The position numbers and the translations under genes were made by a program. From Enterococcaceae bacterium (GTDB taxonomy: Bacteria > Bacillota > Bacilli > Lactobacillales > Enterococcaceae): DNA of 47,732 nucleotides. Shown here one piece after another: positions 27,675-36,641 of the stretch. Numbering within the stretch: position 1 is the stretch's first letter; each line of letters opens with the position of its first letter. The notes under the pieces were generated by a model. That model worked only from the letters and a program-made list of their open reading frames with translations. It did not search any database and was not told where the DNA came from. The stretch spans positions 1 to 47,732 of the forward strand of contig JALCOL010000017.1 of assembly GCA_022649665.1 (NCBI GenBank), given 5' to 3'.

Positions 27675-28383
27675 TGAGCACTATGTACTGCGAGTCTGCC
27701 ACCTATATGGAAATCTTTTGAATACTTATGGCGACAACGGCAACATTCTCTTGCTGAAGTTTTTCGCTGAAAAGATGGGGATCACATTCGCCTCAAAGAT
27801 CGTCAGCATTCATGAAGATTTTCAAGCAGCTGATTACGATCTGATCTTTTTCGGCGGCGGTCAAGATTTTGAGCAGCTGATCGTTTCTGAAGATATCCAA
27901 GAAAAGAAAGAAGAACTCAGCAAATATATCGAGCAAGACGGCGTGATGCTCGCGATCTGCGGCGGTTACCAACTCCTCGGCCACTATTACATGGGCGCGA
28001 ACGGCGAAAAAATCCCGGGGATCGCTGCCTTGGATCATTACACGCTGAGTCAAGACCACCACCGCTTTATCGGCGACATCGAGATTAAAAATGAAGAGTT
28101 CGATGAAACTTATTACGGCTTTGAAAATCATAACGGGCGCACTTTTCTGGGCAACGACGAAAAGCCGCTCGGCAAAGTCCTTGAAGGCAACGGCAATAAC
28201 GGCGAAGACCACACGGAAGGCTGCCACTACAAAAATGTCTTTGGTTCTTATTTTCACGGACCGCTCTTGGCGCGCAATCCGATCATCGCGATCCGCCTGA
28301 TCAAAACCGCCCTCGAAAAACGCTACGGCAAAGAAATGGTCGCAACCCTCCCAGCCAATGAAGAACTATTGAAATTAGTCTAA
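27667..28383 (+). CDS. gatD: Lipid II isoglutaminyl synthase glutaminase subunit GatD
   Basis: A class I glutamine amidotransferase-like subunit of 238 residues that supplies ammonia to MurT. The catalytic Cys is in [14 protein letters not shown], the oxyanion region is [10 protein letters not shown], and the late His lies in [12 protein letters not shown]. Translation is coupled to murT by an eight-base overlap. Confidence 0.95.
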   Translation: MNNEHYVLRVCHLYGNLLNTYGDNGNILLLKFFAEKMGITFASKIVSIHEDFQAADYDLIFFGGGQDFEQLIVSEDIQEKKEELSKYIEQDGVMLAICGGYQLLGHYYMGANGEKIPGIAALDHYTLSQDHHRFIGDIEIKNEEFDETYYGFENHNGRTFLGNDEKPLGKVLEGNGNNGEDHTEGCHYKNVFGSYFHGPLLARNPIIAIRLIKTALEKRYGKEMVATLPANEELLKLV

Positions 28384-28471
28384 GGTCGTGACAGAAGAGC
28401 TCAGCTTCGAGAAATAAGAAGGAAAACAGCAGAGGTTGAGACAAAAGTGTCCAGCTTCGAGAAATAAGAAG
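28384..28471 (+). repeat. Two tandem block A copies of the dispersed intergenic repeat
   Basis: Positions 28384-28422 and 28432-28471 each read GG(T)YGWGACARAAG...AGCTTCGAGAAATAAGAAG. The same block occurs at 37392-37432 and, inverted, at 43820-43844. They start right after the gatD stop codon. Confidence 0.8.
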
Positions 28472-28521
28472 AAAAATCCGAAAATAGTTTCTTATATTTT
28501 TGAGATTTTTCGGCTCCTAAT

Positions 28522-28557
28522 CCGAAGAAGCTGCTTTTGAAACACCGTTTATTCGGA
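28522..28557 (+). repeat. Block B of the dispersed intergenic repeat
   Basis: A 36-bp block with ends TCCGAA and TTCGGA and an inner AAACACCGTTTATT. Inverted copies lie at 42500-42534 and 43852-43884, and a diverged one at 20472-20510. Confidence 0.75.
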
Positions 28558-28559
28558 AA

Positions 28560-28596
28560 AAGAGGCTGGGACATGACTTTTGTCCCAGCCTCCTTT
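28560..28596. terminator. Bidirectional terminator between gatD and the 28,610 gene
   Basis: Stem GAGGCTGGGACA with TTGTCCCAGCCTC (28563-28591), T-rich on both outer sides, between convergent genes. Confidence 0.88.
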
Positions 28597-28609
28597 TTCA
28601 TTTATCTTC

Positions 28610-29308
28610 TTATTTTTCAAACGGCACCGTCAAAAGGCGCAAATCGCCGCCGATCTTGACTGCCTCCTGCGGCAAAAGGAGAAAAGCGCTGTATTCATTG
28701 AGCGGCCGCGCCTCGGCAGATTCACTCGTCAGCTCGCCCGCTCCGCCGACAACAAAACAAGCCTGCGGGACTTCCGTGCGCACCCGGTAAGAGACGATCC
28801 CTGAAACTTCCCACTCTTCAAAAGCGAGTTTCCCTTTTTCATAGCGCGACAAGCTGCCGCCGCGGACATTCTGCTGCGACGTTTTGAGCGTTTCCAGTGC
28901 AAATGGATATGCAAGGGTCTTGGCGAGTTCATTCACGTATGCTTTCCCGAAAGTCGCCGGAATGATCGCGGCTTTTGTATGGTCCGGCAGAGCGAAAGGG
29001 GTATTTTTCCGCGCGAACAGCACTTGACCGCGGTACATCTCTTCGGTACGCCACGGCAGCCGTGGACCTTTTTTCTTTTGGATCATTTGTTCCGGACGAG
29101 CCGCCAAGTGACCAAAGATCATCCGGCTTATGCGACGCGCAGCGACCACATAAATAAACGCATCTTCTGTCAAAACTTCCACTTGATACGGCATCGTACC
29201 TTCGATCTGCCGGATCCCGCGCACTTCCGGAAAGAGCGGACCCTCTGTTTGATTGCGCACCGGAACATAACAACTTTTCTCAGTATCGTATTTCAGCCAA
29301 ATCGCCAA
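28610..29308 (-). CDS. Hypothetical protein (232 aa), partner of a serine hydrolase
   Basis: A soluble 232-residue protein with no signal peptide or membrane segment and no family I recognise. Its first 30 residues (LKYDTEKSCYVPVRNQTEGP), a VYVVAARRISRM-like strand-helix and a beta-rich C-terminal half (PLNEYSAFLLLPQEAVKIGG) are all I can point to. It begins three bases after the stop of the upstream beta-lactamase-like gene, so the two are certainly co-transcribed. It ends at the shared bidirectional terminator. Confidence 0.8.
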   Translation of the reverse strand: MAIWLKYDTEKSCYVPVRNQTEGPLFPEVRGIRQIEGTMPYQVEVLTEDAFIYVVAARRISRMIFGHLAARPEQMIQKKKGPRLPWRTEEMYRGQVLFARKNTPFALPDHTKAAIIPATFGKAYVNELAKTLAYPFALETLKTSQQNVRGGSLSRYEKGKLAFEEWEVSGIVSYRVRTEVPQACFVVGGAGELTSESAEARPLNEYSAFLLLPQEAVKIGGDLRLLTVPFEK

Positions 29309-29310
29309 CT

Positions 29311-30342
29311 TTACTCTCCTCCTTGCTTTTCCGCTAAATAGCAGGCGATCAACTGATCGCGCTTTTGATTAAAATCTGGCCGGTCATCGACTGGATAGAC
29401 TCGGTTCGTCAAAAGGATCAGCGCCTGCTGTTGAAAACTATCGATCATCAAAAGCGTTCCGGTGTACCCGGTATGGAACAAAACCGGCTGCTGCCGGCTG
29501 TCAAACGCCAGACGCCATCCCCAGCTCCGCATGGCTCCCAGTTCGGAATGATCATGATAAAGATCGCGAATCGTTTTTTCTTTTAAAAAGCTTCCCTGCG
29601 CCGTTTGACCAAAATCCAGCATCATCTGCGTGAAATTTTGGATCCCGGCTAAAGTCGCAAAGATCCCCGCATTTCCCGCATGGTCCCCCAAGATCCGTGC
29701 TTTCGGATCGTGAACGATGCCGCAAAGATTCGTGATCAAGCGGCCGCGATTATCATAAAGCGGGATCGTCGGCACAGTCTGCTGCGGATCCGGATGGTAC
29801 GTCATCGGTGCCGCAAGCGGTTTGAAAACGTTTTCATTAAACAACTCGGCAAGCACTCCTCCCCCAACGTGTTCAAGCGCCAAGCCTAGCAGAATAAACC
29901 CGGTGTCGGTATAACGAACCTGTTTGCGCCAATTTTTGCCAGCATGCAGTTCAAGATACGCCGCAATAAGCTCGTTTGCGGGCAGTGCATCACGCCGCGG
30001 AATATAGTCTTGGATATCGCTGCGGTGGGTCAATAAGTCGCGCAGCGTGATCTTTGGATCAGCAAACTCCGGCAGATATGTTTGGAGCGTTGCGTCAAAA
30101 TCGACTCGTCCGCTTTCTTTGAGCTTCAGCAGCAGCGTCAACGTGCCGATCACTTTCGTCAAAGAAGCCAAATCAAAATATCGGTCCAGTTCTGTCGGCA
30201 GCGGAAAAGGCTTGACTTGCCGGTTCCCGACGGCTGTGATCTGCCACGCGCCCGCTTCAAAAAGCGCGAGGATCCCGCCCGGATACACCTGATTTTGGTA
30301 AAATGTCTCGAAAAGCTTTTTCGTTTGCCGGTATTCGCGCAC
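29311..30342 (-). CDS. Beta-lactamase-family (class C-like) serine hydrolase
   Basis: A 343-residue member of the serine beta-lactamase/penicillin-binding-protein fold. The nucleophile motif SxxK is ASLTKVIGT near residue 59, the second motif is the YTD of VRYTDTGFILLG (in place of YxN), and HTG in LFHTGYTGT replaces KTG. There is no signal peptide, so it is probably cytoplasmic, which fits a peptidase or esterase acting on cell-wall fragments or small esters rather than a resistance enzyme. Operon with the 28,610 gene. Confidence 0.85.
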   Translation of the reverse strand: MREYRQTKKLFETFYQNQVYPGGILALFEAGAWQITAVGNRQVKPFPLPTELDRYFDLASLTKVIGTLTLLLKLKESGRVDFDATLQTYLPEFADPKITLRDLLTHRSDIQDYIPRRDALPANELIAAYLELHAGKNWRKQVRYTDTGFILLGLALEHVGGGVLAELFNENVFKPLAAPMTYHPDPQQTVPTIPLYDNRGRLITNLCGIVHDPKARILGDHAGNAGIFATLAGIQNFTQMMLDFGQTAQGSFLKEKTIRDLYHDHSELGAMRSWGWRLAFDSRQQPVLFHTGYTGTLLMIDSFQQQALILLTNRVYPVDDRPDFNQKRDQLIACYLAEKQGGE

Positions 30343-30356
30343 TTTCTCTCACCTTC

Positions 30357-31208
30357 TTATAATCGTTTGTAGTCGCGCATAAACCACCATTCGATCCCAT
30401 TCGGATCATACACTGTCAATATTTTCTGCTTTTTATCCATAAAAAACTCGATCTCAAATTTGTTTAGATTTTGTGCGATTTTTTCCAATACTTTGCGGTC
30501 GGTCACCGCCAGCGTTGCAAAATCGATCCCCAGATTCTCCCAAGCCCCCATCGCCTCATCGACTTGGATATCGGCGACTTTTAAGCCGAATCGCTTTTCG
30601 AGGTCCAGTGAAAATAAATGGCGCCCCTCTTCTTCGGGATTCATCCCTAAAAGCTCATGGTAAAAAAAACGGCTCGCCTCCAAATCTTGCACATTCAAAT
30701 GCAGCTGTCCTAATGAAACATCGCCCATCAGTTTGCCGTGGCCGAATGGATAGCGCTTTTTAACGAACGTCAGATCGATCGGCCGGAATTCACGGCAATC
30801 GCCGCTTTTCCATAAGACCGGATCGAAATGATAAATTGCTAAGTGATTGCCTTCCGGATCCTCGATCATAAACGCTTGCGAACATTTATTTTCTTTTGTT
30901 TCCAATAGCGGAATGTTGAAATGCAGCATCTGCCGCAATATTTTGTAAAATTCTTCTTTTGAAGTGATCCGCAATGAGAAGCGCGCCAGCTTTTTCGCAT
31001 GACCGCGATCAACTGTGCCCATCGGCGTATCTTCTAATATCAGCAATTCATCGTAAGGCGATTTCGTCCCAAAAATCGCTAAGTTGTTTTCTTCCCGCAA
31101 GAGTGAGAAACCGACGATCTTTTGATAGAAATCAATCATTTCGTCGAATTTTTTTACGCGCAGAGCAATATTTTGCAGCTTGGCCGTCTGCGTAGAAAAA
31201 CTGTTCAC
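30357..31208 (-). CDS. Two-domain VOC (glyoxalase/dioxygenase) family protein
   Basis: I take GTG 31208 as the start, since AGGAGGGG precedes it by about seven bases, giving 283 residues. Two vicinal-oxygen-chelate modules are visible: residues about 5-120 (LQNIALRVKKFDEMIDFYQ ... IEDPEGNHLAIYH) and about 160-280 (LGQLHLNVQDLEASRFFYHE ... VYDPNGIEWWFM). This double layout resembles CatE-like catechol-2,3-dioxygenases annotated in Firmicutes. Metal ligands could be the His of LHLNV and the Glu of GIEWW. Substrate unknown. Confidence 0.85.
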   Translation of the reverse strand: MNSFSTQTAKLQNIALRVKKFDEMIDFYQKIVGFSLLREENNLAIFGTKSPYDELLILEDTPMGTVDRGHAKKLARFSLRITSKEEFYKILRQMLHFNIPLLETKENKCSQAFMIEDPEGNHLAIYHFDPVLWKSGDCREFRPIDLTFVKKRYPFGHGKLMGDVSLGQLHLNVQDLEASRFFYHELLGMNPEEEGRHLFSLDLEKRFGLKVADIQVDEAMGAWENLGIDFATLAVTDRKVLEKIAQNLNKFEIEFFMDKKQKILTVYDPNGIEWWFMRDYKRL

Positions 31209-31296
31209 GATGCATCCCCTCCTCATCTATTCATTGTAAGCGCCCAGAAACGCAGGAGCAAGTAAAAGGCTTTCTTTACACATGTTTATTTATTAT

Positions 31297-31334
31297 ATAT
31301 AAAAATGCGGCCTGGAAACAAACAGACCGCATTT
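31297..31334 (-). terminator. Terminator of the multidrug ABC operon
   Basis: Stem AAATGCGGCCTG with CAGACCGCATTT (31303-31314 with 31323-31334; one mismatched position) and a T-rich run on the minus strand. Confidence 0.8.
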
Positions 31335-31353
31335 ATTATTTTTATTTTTATTA

Positions 31354-33243
31354 TTAAATCGCTTCATCATCAGCAAATTGGCTATTATACAGATCAGCAT
31401 AAAAGCCATTTTTTGCCATTAATTCATCATGGGTCCCCGTTTCAACGATATTCCCGTGGTTCATCACCACGATATTATTCGCATCACGGATCGTTGACAG
31501 CCGGTGGGCGACCACGAAGCTCGTCCGTCCCTGCAAGAGATTCCCCATCGCGTGCTGGATCAAAATTTCGGTCCGCGTATCGACACTTGACGTGGCTTCA
31601 TCAAGGATCAGCACATCGGGATCGGCCAAAAATGCGCGCGCGATCGTGATCAGCTGTCTTTGTCCTTGTGAAATATTGGATGCTTCTTCATTCAAGACGG
31701 TCTGATAACCGTGCGGAAGTTTGCGGACAAAGTCATCGACGTGGGCCGCTTTCGCAGCGCGGACGACTTCGGTTTCCGAAGCACCTTCGCGGCCGTACAA
31801 AATATTATCGTAAATGCTGCCGGTAAAGAGCCATGTATCTTGCAGCACCATCGAAAAATTGGCGCGCAGATCTTGACGCGGGAAGTCGCGCGTATCAACG
31901 CCTTCGTAGCGGATCGAGCCGCCTGTCACGTCATAGAAGCGTTCTAAGAGATTGATCAAAGTCGTTTTCCCGGCACCGGTCGGTCCGACGATCGCGACCA
32001 TCTGTCCCGGCAGAACGTTCAGATCAAAATCAGTCATCAGCGGCTCTTGCGGTTCATACCCGAACTGAACATGTTCGAATTCAACTTTATACGGTGAATT
32101 TTTCTCGACCGGAAGTCCGGAAGGTTTGTTCGTCATCTCCGCTTCATCGAGCACTTCAAAAATTCGTTCGGCTGACGCAACGGTCGATTGGATCGTATTC
32201 AAAAGACTTGCGATCTGGGTGATCGGCTGCGAAAACTGATTCGTATATTGCAGGAACGCCTGCACGTCCCCAAGCGTCATATTGCCGTTAGCGACTTTGA
32301 CGCCCCCCAAGACGGCCACGAATACATAGCCGAGGTTCTTGATAAAGTTCATCAGCGGCATGATCATCGCTGAAATAAATTGTGCGCGCCAACCGGCTTT
32401 ATACAAACGTTCGTTTTCGACTTCGAAGTTTTGCTGATCGCTTTCTTCGTGATTGAAGCTCTTCACAACCACATGACCGCCATACGTTTCTTCGACTTGA
32501 TTGTTCAAAAGTCCAAGCGAACGCTGCTGATCGGCGAAATAACGCTGCGATTTGGGGGCGATCACCATCACTACGATCAAGCTGAGCGGGATCGTTGCCA
32601 GTGCGACAAGCGTCAACTGCCAGCTGATCGTCAGCATCATCCACAAGACGCCGACAAACGTCACGACGCTCGTAATGAACTGTGTCAGACTCTGCTGGAG
32701 AGTACTGGCGATATTGTCCATATCATTGATCGCCCGGCTCATGATGTCGCCGTTGCTGTGAGTATCATAATATGAGATCGGCAGCCGGTCCATCTTTTCT
32801 TTCATTTCGCGGCGCAATTGGTACACGGTCTTTTGCGAGATCCGCGTCATGATGAATTGCTGGATAAAGCTGAAGACTGCACTAGCCAAGTACATGGCGA
32901 TAACGACAAAAATAATTTGTGCTACTTTGTCGAAATCGATCGGCAGTGTTTTGACCGGCCGGCCCATTTTCGCCATCTTGAATCCGGCCATCACGCCTTT
33001 AAAGATCTCAGTCGTTGCTTCCCCTAAGATCTTCGGCGTCCGGATCTGAAAGATCGTCGAGGCGATCGCTAATGCAAGGACCAGCAGGATCAAGTAGATC
33101 TTTTTCGACATATATTTCAGCAGCCGGCCGACCGTTCCCCAAAAGTTTTTAGCTTTTTGCGGTTTTGCGCCGAGATTGCGGCCTGGGCCGTGGCCCATCC
33201 CGCCCATTTTTTTCGGAGCTGCTTTATCTTTCGGTGCGCTCAT
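31354..33243 (-). CDS. Heterodimeric multidrug ABC exporter, catalytic-site subunit
   Basis: A 629-residue half transporter: a Met/Gly/Pro-rich N-terminal tail, six membrane segments (about 45-340), then the ATPase with Walker A GPTGAGKTTL, signature ISQGQRQLITIARAF (Gln variant) and Walker B VLILDEATSSVD with an intact catalytic Glu. It resembles the LmrD/BmrD-type subunits. The start overlaps the partner gene by four bases (ATGA). It likely exports drugs or lipophilic compounds across the cell membrane under control of the adjacent TetR protein. Confidence 0.93.
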   Translation of the reverse strand: MSAPKDKAAPKKMGGMGHGPGRNLGAKPQKAKNFWGTVGRLLKYMSKKIYLILLVLALAIASTIFQIRTPKILGEATTEIFKGVMAGFKMAKMGRPVKTLPIDFDKVAQIIFVVIAMYLASAVFSFIQQFIMTRISQKTVYQLRREMKEKMDRLPISYYDTHSNGDIMSRAINDMDNIASTLQQSLTQFITSVVTFVGVLWMMLTISWQLTLVALATIPLSLIVVMVIAPKSQRYFADQQRSLGLLNNQVEETYGGHVVVKSFNHEESDQQNFEVENERLYKAGWRAQFISAMIMPLMNFIKNLGYVFVAVLGGVKVANGNMTLGDVQAFLQYTNQFSQPITQIASLLNTIQSTVASAERIFEVLDEAEMTNKPSGLPVEKNSPYKVEFEHVQFGYEPQEPLMTDFDLNVLPGQMVAIVGPTGAGKTTLINLLERFYDVTGGSIRYEGVDTRDFPRQDLRANFSMVLQDTWLFTGSIYDNILYGREGASETEVVRAAKAAHVDDFVRKLPHGYQTVLNEEASNISQGQRQLITIARAFLADPDVLILDEATSSVDTRTEILIQHAMGNLLQGRTSFVVAHRLSTIRDANNIVVMNHGNIVETGTHDELMAKNGFYADLYNSQFADDEAI

Positions 33244-34967
33244 GCAAGGTCCTCCTCTCTCAATTGCGATTCGACGATCTCGCGATACGTCTTGTTCGTT
33301 TTCATTAATTCATCGTGCGTTCCAAGACCGACTTGTTTCCCTTCATCGAGCACCAGGATCTGATGAGCTTCCATGACCGTTGAAACGCGCTGGGCAACAA
33401 CAACGGTGATCGCTTCTTTGATGTCGCGTGCTAATGCTTCGCGCAGATTCGCATCCGTCTTGAAATCAAGCGCTGAAAATGAATCATCGAAAACATAGAC
33501 ATCCGCTTTTTTGACGAGTGCCCGCGCGATCGCGAGCCGCTGCTTTTGACCACCGGAATAATTTCCGCCGCCTTGTTCGACATATTGATCGAGCCCTTCT
33601 GGATTTTGCTGGACAAAATCTTTCGCCTGCGCGATCTCAAGGGCTTTCCAGATCTCTTCATCAGTTGCCTTCGGATTGCCGTATTGCATGTTTTCACGAA
33701 GCGATCCTGAAAAGAGGACCGCTTTTTGCGGGACAAAGCCGATATCGGCGCGCAGCGATTTCGGCTTGATCTCGCGGATATCAAGTTCATTAAAAAGAAT
33801 ACTGCCGGTCTCGATATCGTAAAAGCGCGGGATCAAATTGACCAGCGTGCTTTTTCCTGAGCCGGTCCCGCCGATGATCGCAAGCATTTGACCGGACTTG
33901 GCGGTAAAATTGATATCGCTCAAGGCCGGATTTTCCGCACCTTCATAGCGGTAAGAGACGTGATTAAAGCGCAGCATAGCATCTTTCCCTTTGTAAGGAA
34001 GTGTTTTGACTGCTTTCGTATCGTCCATCTCGCTTTTGGAGCCGATCACGGCATTGATCCGCTGGGCAGAAGCTTGCGCACGCGGAACAAAGACAAAGAT
34101 CATTGAAAGCATCATAAAGCTCATCAAGATCTGCATCGCATAAGTCATGAATGCGATCAAGTTGCCGACTTGCATCGTCTGCTCAGCGATATAATGGCCG
34201 CCGAACCAGATGATCGCGACATTCGTGCCGCTCATGATCAGCGTCATCAGCGGGATCATCGTCGCAACGATCGTCTGAACGGTGATCGATGTATGCGTAT
34301 AGTCGGTATTGGCAACGTCAAAACGTTTTGCCTCATATTTTTCTTTGCGGAAAGCGCGGATCACGCGGACTCCTGTCAAGCCTTCGCGAAAAACCAGATT
34401 CAACCGGTCAGTCTTCGCCTGCAAACTTTTAAAAAGCGGCACGGCAAAATACATCACGCCGCCGATCAAAACGGCCATGACCGGCAAAACGATCAGAAAG
34501 ATCTGCGTCAGCTGTTTGTCTTTGTGATAAGCCATGAAACTTGCCCCGATCAGCATGATCGGTGCATTGATCATCATCCGCAAAAACATCTGAAGCACCA
34601 TTTGGACTTGAGTCACGTCATTGGTTGTCCGCGTGATCAAACTCGAAGTGCCGAATTTGTCGAATTCATTGTTCGAAAAGGCTTCGACTTTTTGATAAAC
34701 TTTCGAGCGCAGTTCTTTTCCGACACTCTGCGACTCGCGGGTCGCAAAAAAAGTATTGCCGACTGCCGCTGCGATACTGATCAAAGAAAATCCCAGCATG
34801 ATGAAACCGACATGCCAGATATAGCCGATGTCTCCTTTAGCGACACCGTTATTGATAATGTCAGAAGTCAGTGTCGGCAGATACAAATCTGCAAACACTT
34901 GAGCAACCATGAACAAAGTCGCCATGATCGCTGAACCCAGCGATATTCTGCGTATGATTTTAAGCAT
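33240..34967 (-). CDS. Heterodimeric multidrug ABC exporter, degenerate-site subunit
   Basis: A 575-residue half transporter with six membrane segments and an ATPase: Walker A GGTGSGKSTL, signature YSGGQKQRLAIARAL, and Walker B VYVFDDSFSALD, where the catalytic Glu is replaced by Asp. This asymmetry marks a heterodimeric exporter with one inactive ATP site (LmrC/BmrC-like). It lies between the tetR gene, which it overlaps by eight bases, and the catalytic subunit, which it overlaps by four. Confidence 0.93.
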   Translation of the reverse strand: MLKIIRRISLGSAIMATLFMVAQVFADLYLPTLTSDIINNGVAKGDIGYIWHVGFIMLGFSLISIAAAVGNTFFATRESQSVGKELRSKVYQKVEAFSNNEFDKFGTSSLITRTTNDVTQVQMVLQMFLRMMINAPIMLIGASFMAYHKDKQLTQIFLIVLPVMAVLIGGVMYFAVPLFKSLQAKTDRLNLVFREGLTGVRVIRAFRKEKYEAKRFDVANTDYTHTSITVQTIVATMIPLMTLIMSGTNVAIIWFGGHYIAEQTMQVGNLIAFMTYAMQILMSFMMLSMIFVFVPRAQASAQRINAVIGSKSEMDDTKAVKTLPYKGKDAMLRFNHVSYRYEGAENPALSDINFTAKSGQMLAIIGGTGSGKSTLVNLIPRFYDIETGSILFNELDIREIKPKSLRADIGFVPQKAVLFSGSLRENMQYGNPKATDEEIWKALEIAQAKDFVQQNPEGLDQYVEQGGGNYSGGQKQRLAIARALVKKADVYVFDDSFSALDFKTDANLREALARDIKEAITVVVAQRVSTVMEAHQILVLDEGKQVGLGTHDELMKTNKTYREIVESQLREEDLA

Positions 34968-35625
34968 GTTCTTCTCCTTCTTTTCGATAAACGCCGTATT
35001 TCAGCCAGTTCATCTTTTTATTAAAATTTTCCAACACTTCACTTTCATGCGGCGATTCCTGATCTTGAAAAGCATCACTGATACTGCTGAAAAAAATATG
35101 GAGCATCAGGTGGAATAATAATTTAAGGTCGCTCGCCGAAACATTGCGCAAATCATTGAGATCGACTTCGCTCAAAAAAGAGTGCTTGTTTTCTTTTGTA
35201 CATTTATGCGTATGCGCTCCTGGGCTGTGCCCGCGGCCTAGATTAGCGACCATTTTGCGCATACCGTGAAAATCAACCGTTGTGAAAAACAGCTGGTAGA
35301 ACGCAGCATCCGGTCCGTGCAAAATATCATGGAGTGTTTTTTCAAAATAGAGCTGAAAACCGGCGAATAGATCGCCTTTTTTGATTTTTACCGCCGCTTT
35401 CAAATCAATGCGGCTGGATTTTTGCAGACTTGCAAAAAAATAAAAGTAGAGGTCTTCCTTGTTCTCAAAATACTGATAAAAGCTGCCGCGCGGGATCTTT
35501 GCGGCTTTGACGATATTAGCGATCGATGCTTCCGCTAGCGATGCTCGGGAAAATTCTAACCGCGCCGCATCTAGGAGGCGTTTTTGTTTTTCTTTGGGCA
35601 GATTAAAAAATGTCTTGGTCGGCAT
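34960..35625 (-). CDS. TetR-family repressor of the multidrug ABC operon
   Basis: A 221-residue regulator with an N-terminal HTH (ASIANIVKAAKIPRGSFYQYFENKED, about residues 32-57; quoted in part as AAKIPRGSFYQYF) and a helical ligand-binding domain. An unusual stretch near residue 133, RGHSPGAHTHKCTKENKH, is rich in His with one Cys and could bind a metal. It is the first gene of the operon, so it probably represses itself and the exporter; two palindromes stand at the promoter. Confidence 0.92.
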   Translation of the reverse strand: MPTKTFFNLPKEKQKRLLDAARLEFSRASLAEASIANIVKAAKIPRGSFYQYFENKEDLYFYFFASLQKSSRIDLKAAVKIKKGDLFAGFQLYFEKTLHDILHGPDAAFYQLFFTTVDFHGMRKMVANLGRGHSPGAHTHKCTKENKHSFLSEVDLNDLRNVSASDLKLLFHLMLHIFFSSISDAFQDQESPHESEVLENFNKKMNWLKYGVYRKEGEEHA

Positions 35626-35642
35626 GCGGGTCCTCCTCTCTT

Positions 35643-35671
35643 ATGACATCTCGTCATGTGACACTGTGTCA
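35643..35671. promoter_or_regulatory. Two TetR-type operator palindromes
   Basis: ATGAC-5-GTCAT at 35643-35657 and the perfect 13-bp palindrome TGACACTGTGTCA at 35659-35671 stand side by side, at and just after the expected transcription start of the tetR-ABC operon. Confidence 0.7.
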
Positions 35672-35699
35672 GTTTAGAATATTTCAGCCGAAAAATCAA
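35671..35699 (-). promoter_or_regulatory. Promoter of the tetR-ABC operon
   Basis: TTGATT (35694-35699), 17-bp spacer, TAAACT (35671-35676) on the minus strand, touching the palindromic operator. Confidence 0.7.
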
Positions 35700-35740
35700 G
35701 AAAAACGCAGGATAAATTTACATTTATTTTCAATTTCTCC

Positions 35741-35781
35741 AAAAAAAAGCCCGCACTGCGGTTTGACTCACAGTGCGGGCT
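35741..35781 (-). terminator. Terminator of the glycyl radical activase gene
   Basis: A perfect 11-bp stem (35748-35758 with 35771-35781) and a run of seven or more T on the minus strand. Confidence 0.9.
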
Positions 35782-35795
35782 GAGCAATCGATCGT

Positions 35796-36572
35796 TCAGC
35801 GAACGAGACAATCGATATGGTGGTCAGTAAATATTTTTGCGTAATCGGTTAAATCTTCTGAATGTATTTGCGGGACCCCTTTCAAGCGGTAGTTGCGCTG
35901 AAGGGCAGTGTACTTCTTTTCACCGAACTGATGGAAGGGCAGAAGTTCAAGCTTTTTGACCTGCAGCTCGTGAAAAAGCTCAACGAAATGGTGCGCGTCG
36001 CTGAGGGCGGCGTTGAATCCCGGGATCACTGGGATCCGGACGATCACTTCGGCGGAACTGGTAAGTGCTTGCTGCAAGTTATTCAAGATCCGCGTATTTG
36101 TCTGTCCGGTCCCTTTTTGGTGGCGCAGCGCATCATAGTGTTTTACATCAAAAAAGATCAGATCGACTTGATCTAAAAATTCTGCGAAAACTTTTTCATC
36201 AGCCGCACCCGTCGTTTCGCAAGCGGTATGGATGCCGCGCGCTTTTAACGCGCGCAAAAGTGCCAAAGCGCCTGCCGGCTGCTGCAGGATCTCGCCGCCT
36301 GAAAGTGTAACCCCGCCGCCCGATTCTTCATAGAACGGCTCATCTTGCAGCACTTTTTCCATAATCTCAGCGATCGTTCGATACTCGCCGACTATTGTGG
36401 TCTTCTGCCGCTGCTCCTCCCACATTTTTTCCGGGGCGACGCGCTGGCTTTCCGGATTCGCGCACCAGTAGCAGCGCAGCGGACAGCCTTTGAAAAATAC
36501 GACGGTCCGGATCCCGGGTCCGTCGTGGATGCTGAATTTTTGGATATTGAAGATACAGATTTGCGGTTCCAT
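35796..36572 (-). CDS. Glycyl radical enzyme activase (radical SAM, PflC-like)
   Basis: A 258-residue radical-SAM enzyme that installs the glycyl radical on the partner encoded at 38,182. The [4Fe-4S]/SAM motif is CPLRCYWC (CxxxCxxC) near residues 30-37, preceded by IHDGPGIRTVVFFKG. GGGVTLSGGEILQQP is the SAM-binding Gly-rich region. There is no second ferredoxin-like cysteine cluster after CANPES, so it is of the compact type. ATG 36572 has AAGGAGG upstream. Oxygen-sensitive, so active only in anaerobic growth. Confidence 0.92.
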   Translation of the reverse strand: MEPQICIFNIQKFSIHDGPGIRTVVFFKGCPLRCYWCANPESQRVAPEKMWEEQRQKTTIVGEYRTIAEIMEKVLQDEPFYEESGGGVTLSGGEILQQPAGALALLRALKARGIHTACETTGAADEKVFAEFLDQVDLIFFDVKHYDALRHQKGTGQTNTRILNNLQQALTSSAEVIVRIPVIPGFNAALSDAHHFVELFHELQVKKLELLPFHQFGEKKYTALQRNYRLKGVPQIHSEDLTDYAKIFTDHHIDCLVR

Positions 36573-36590
36573 TCGTTTTGCGCCTCCTTA

Positions 36591-36619
36591 TTGTTTTTTT
36601 GCAGCGCACTTGTTATCAT
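36591..36619 (+). promoter_or_regulatory. Promoter of the deoR-family regulator
   Basis: TTGTTT (36591-36596), 17-bp spacer, TATCAT (36614-36619). An ATTCGTTTTG element nearby (36571-36580) resembles the TTTCGTTTGAA repeats upstream of the glycyl radical enzyme gene. Confidence 0.65.
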
Positions 36620-36641
36620 ACAAATGAATTGAGGTGACGCT

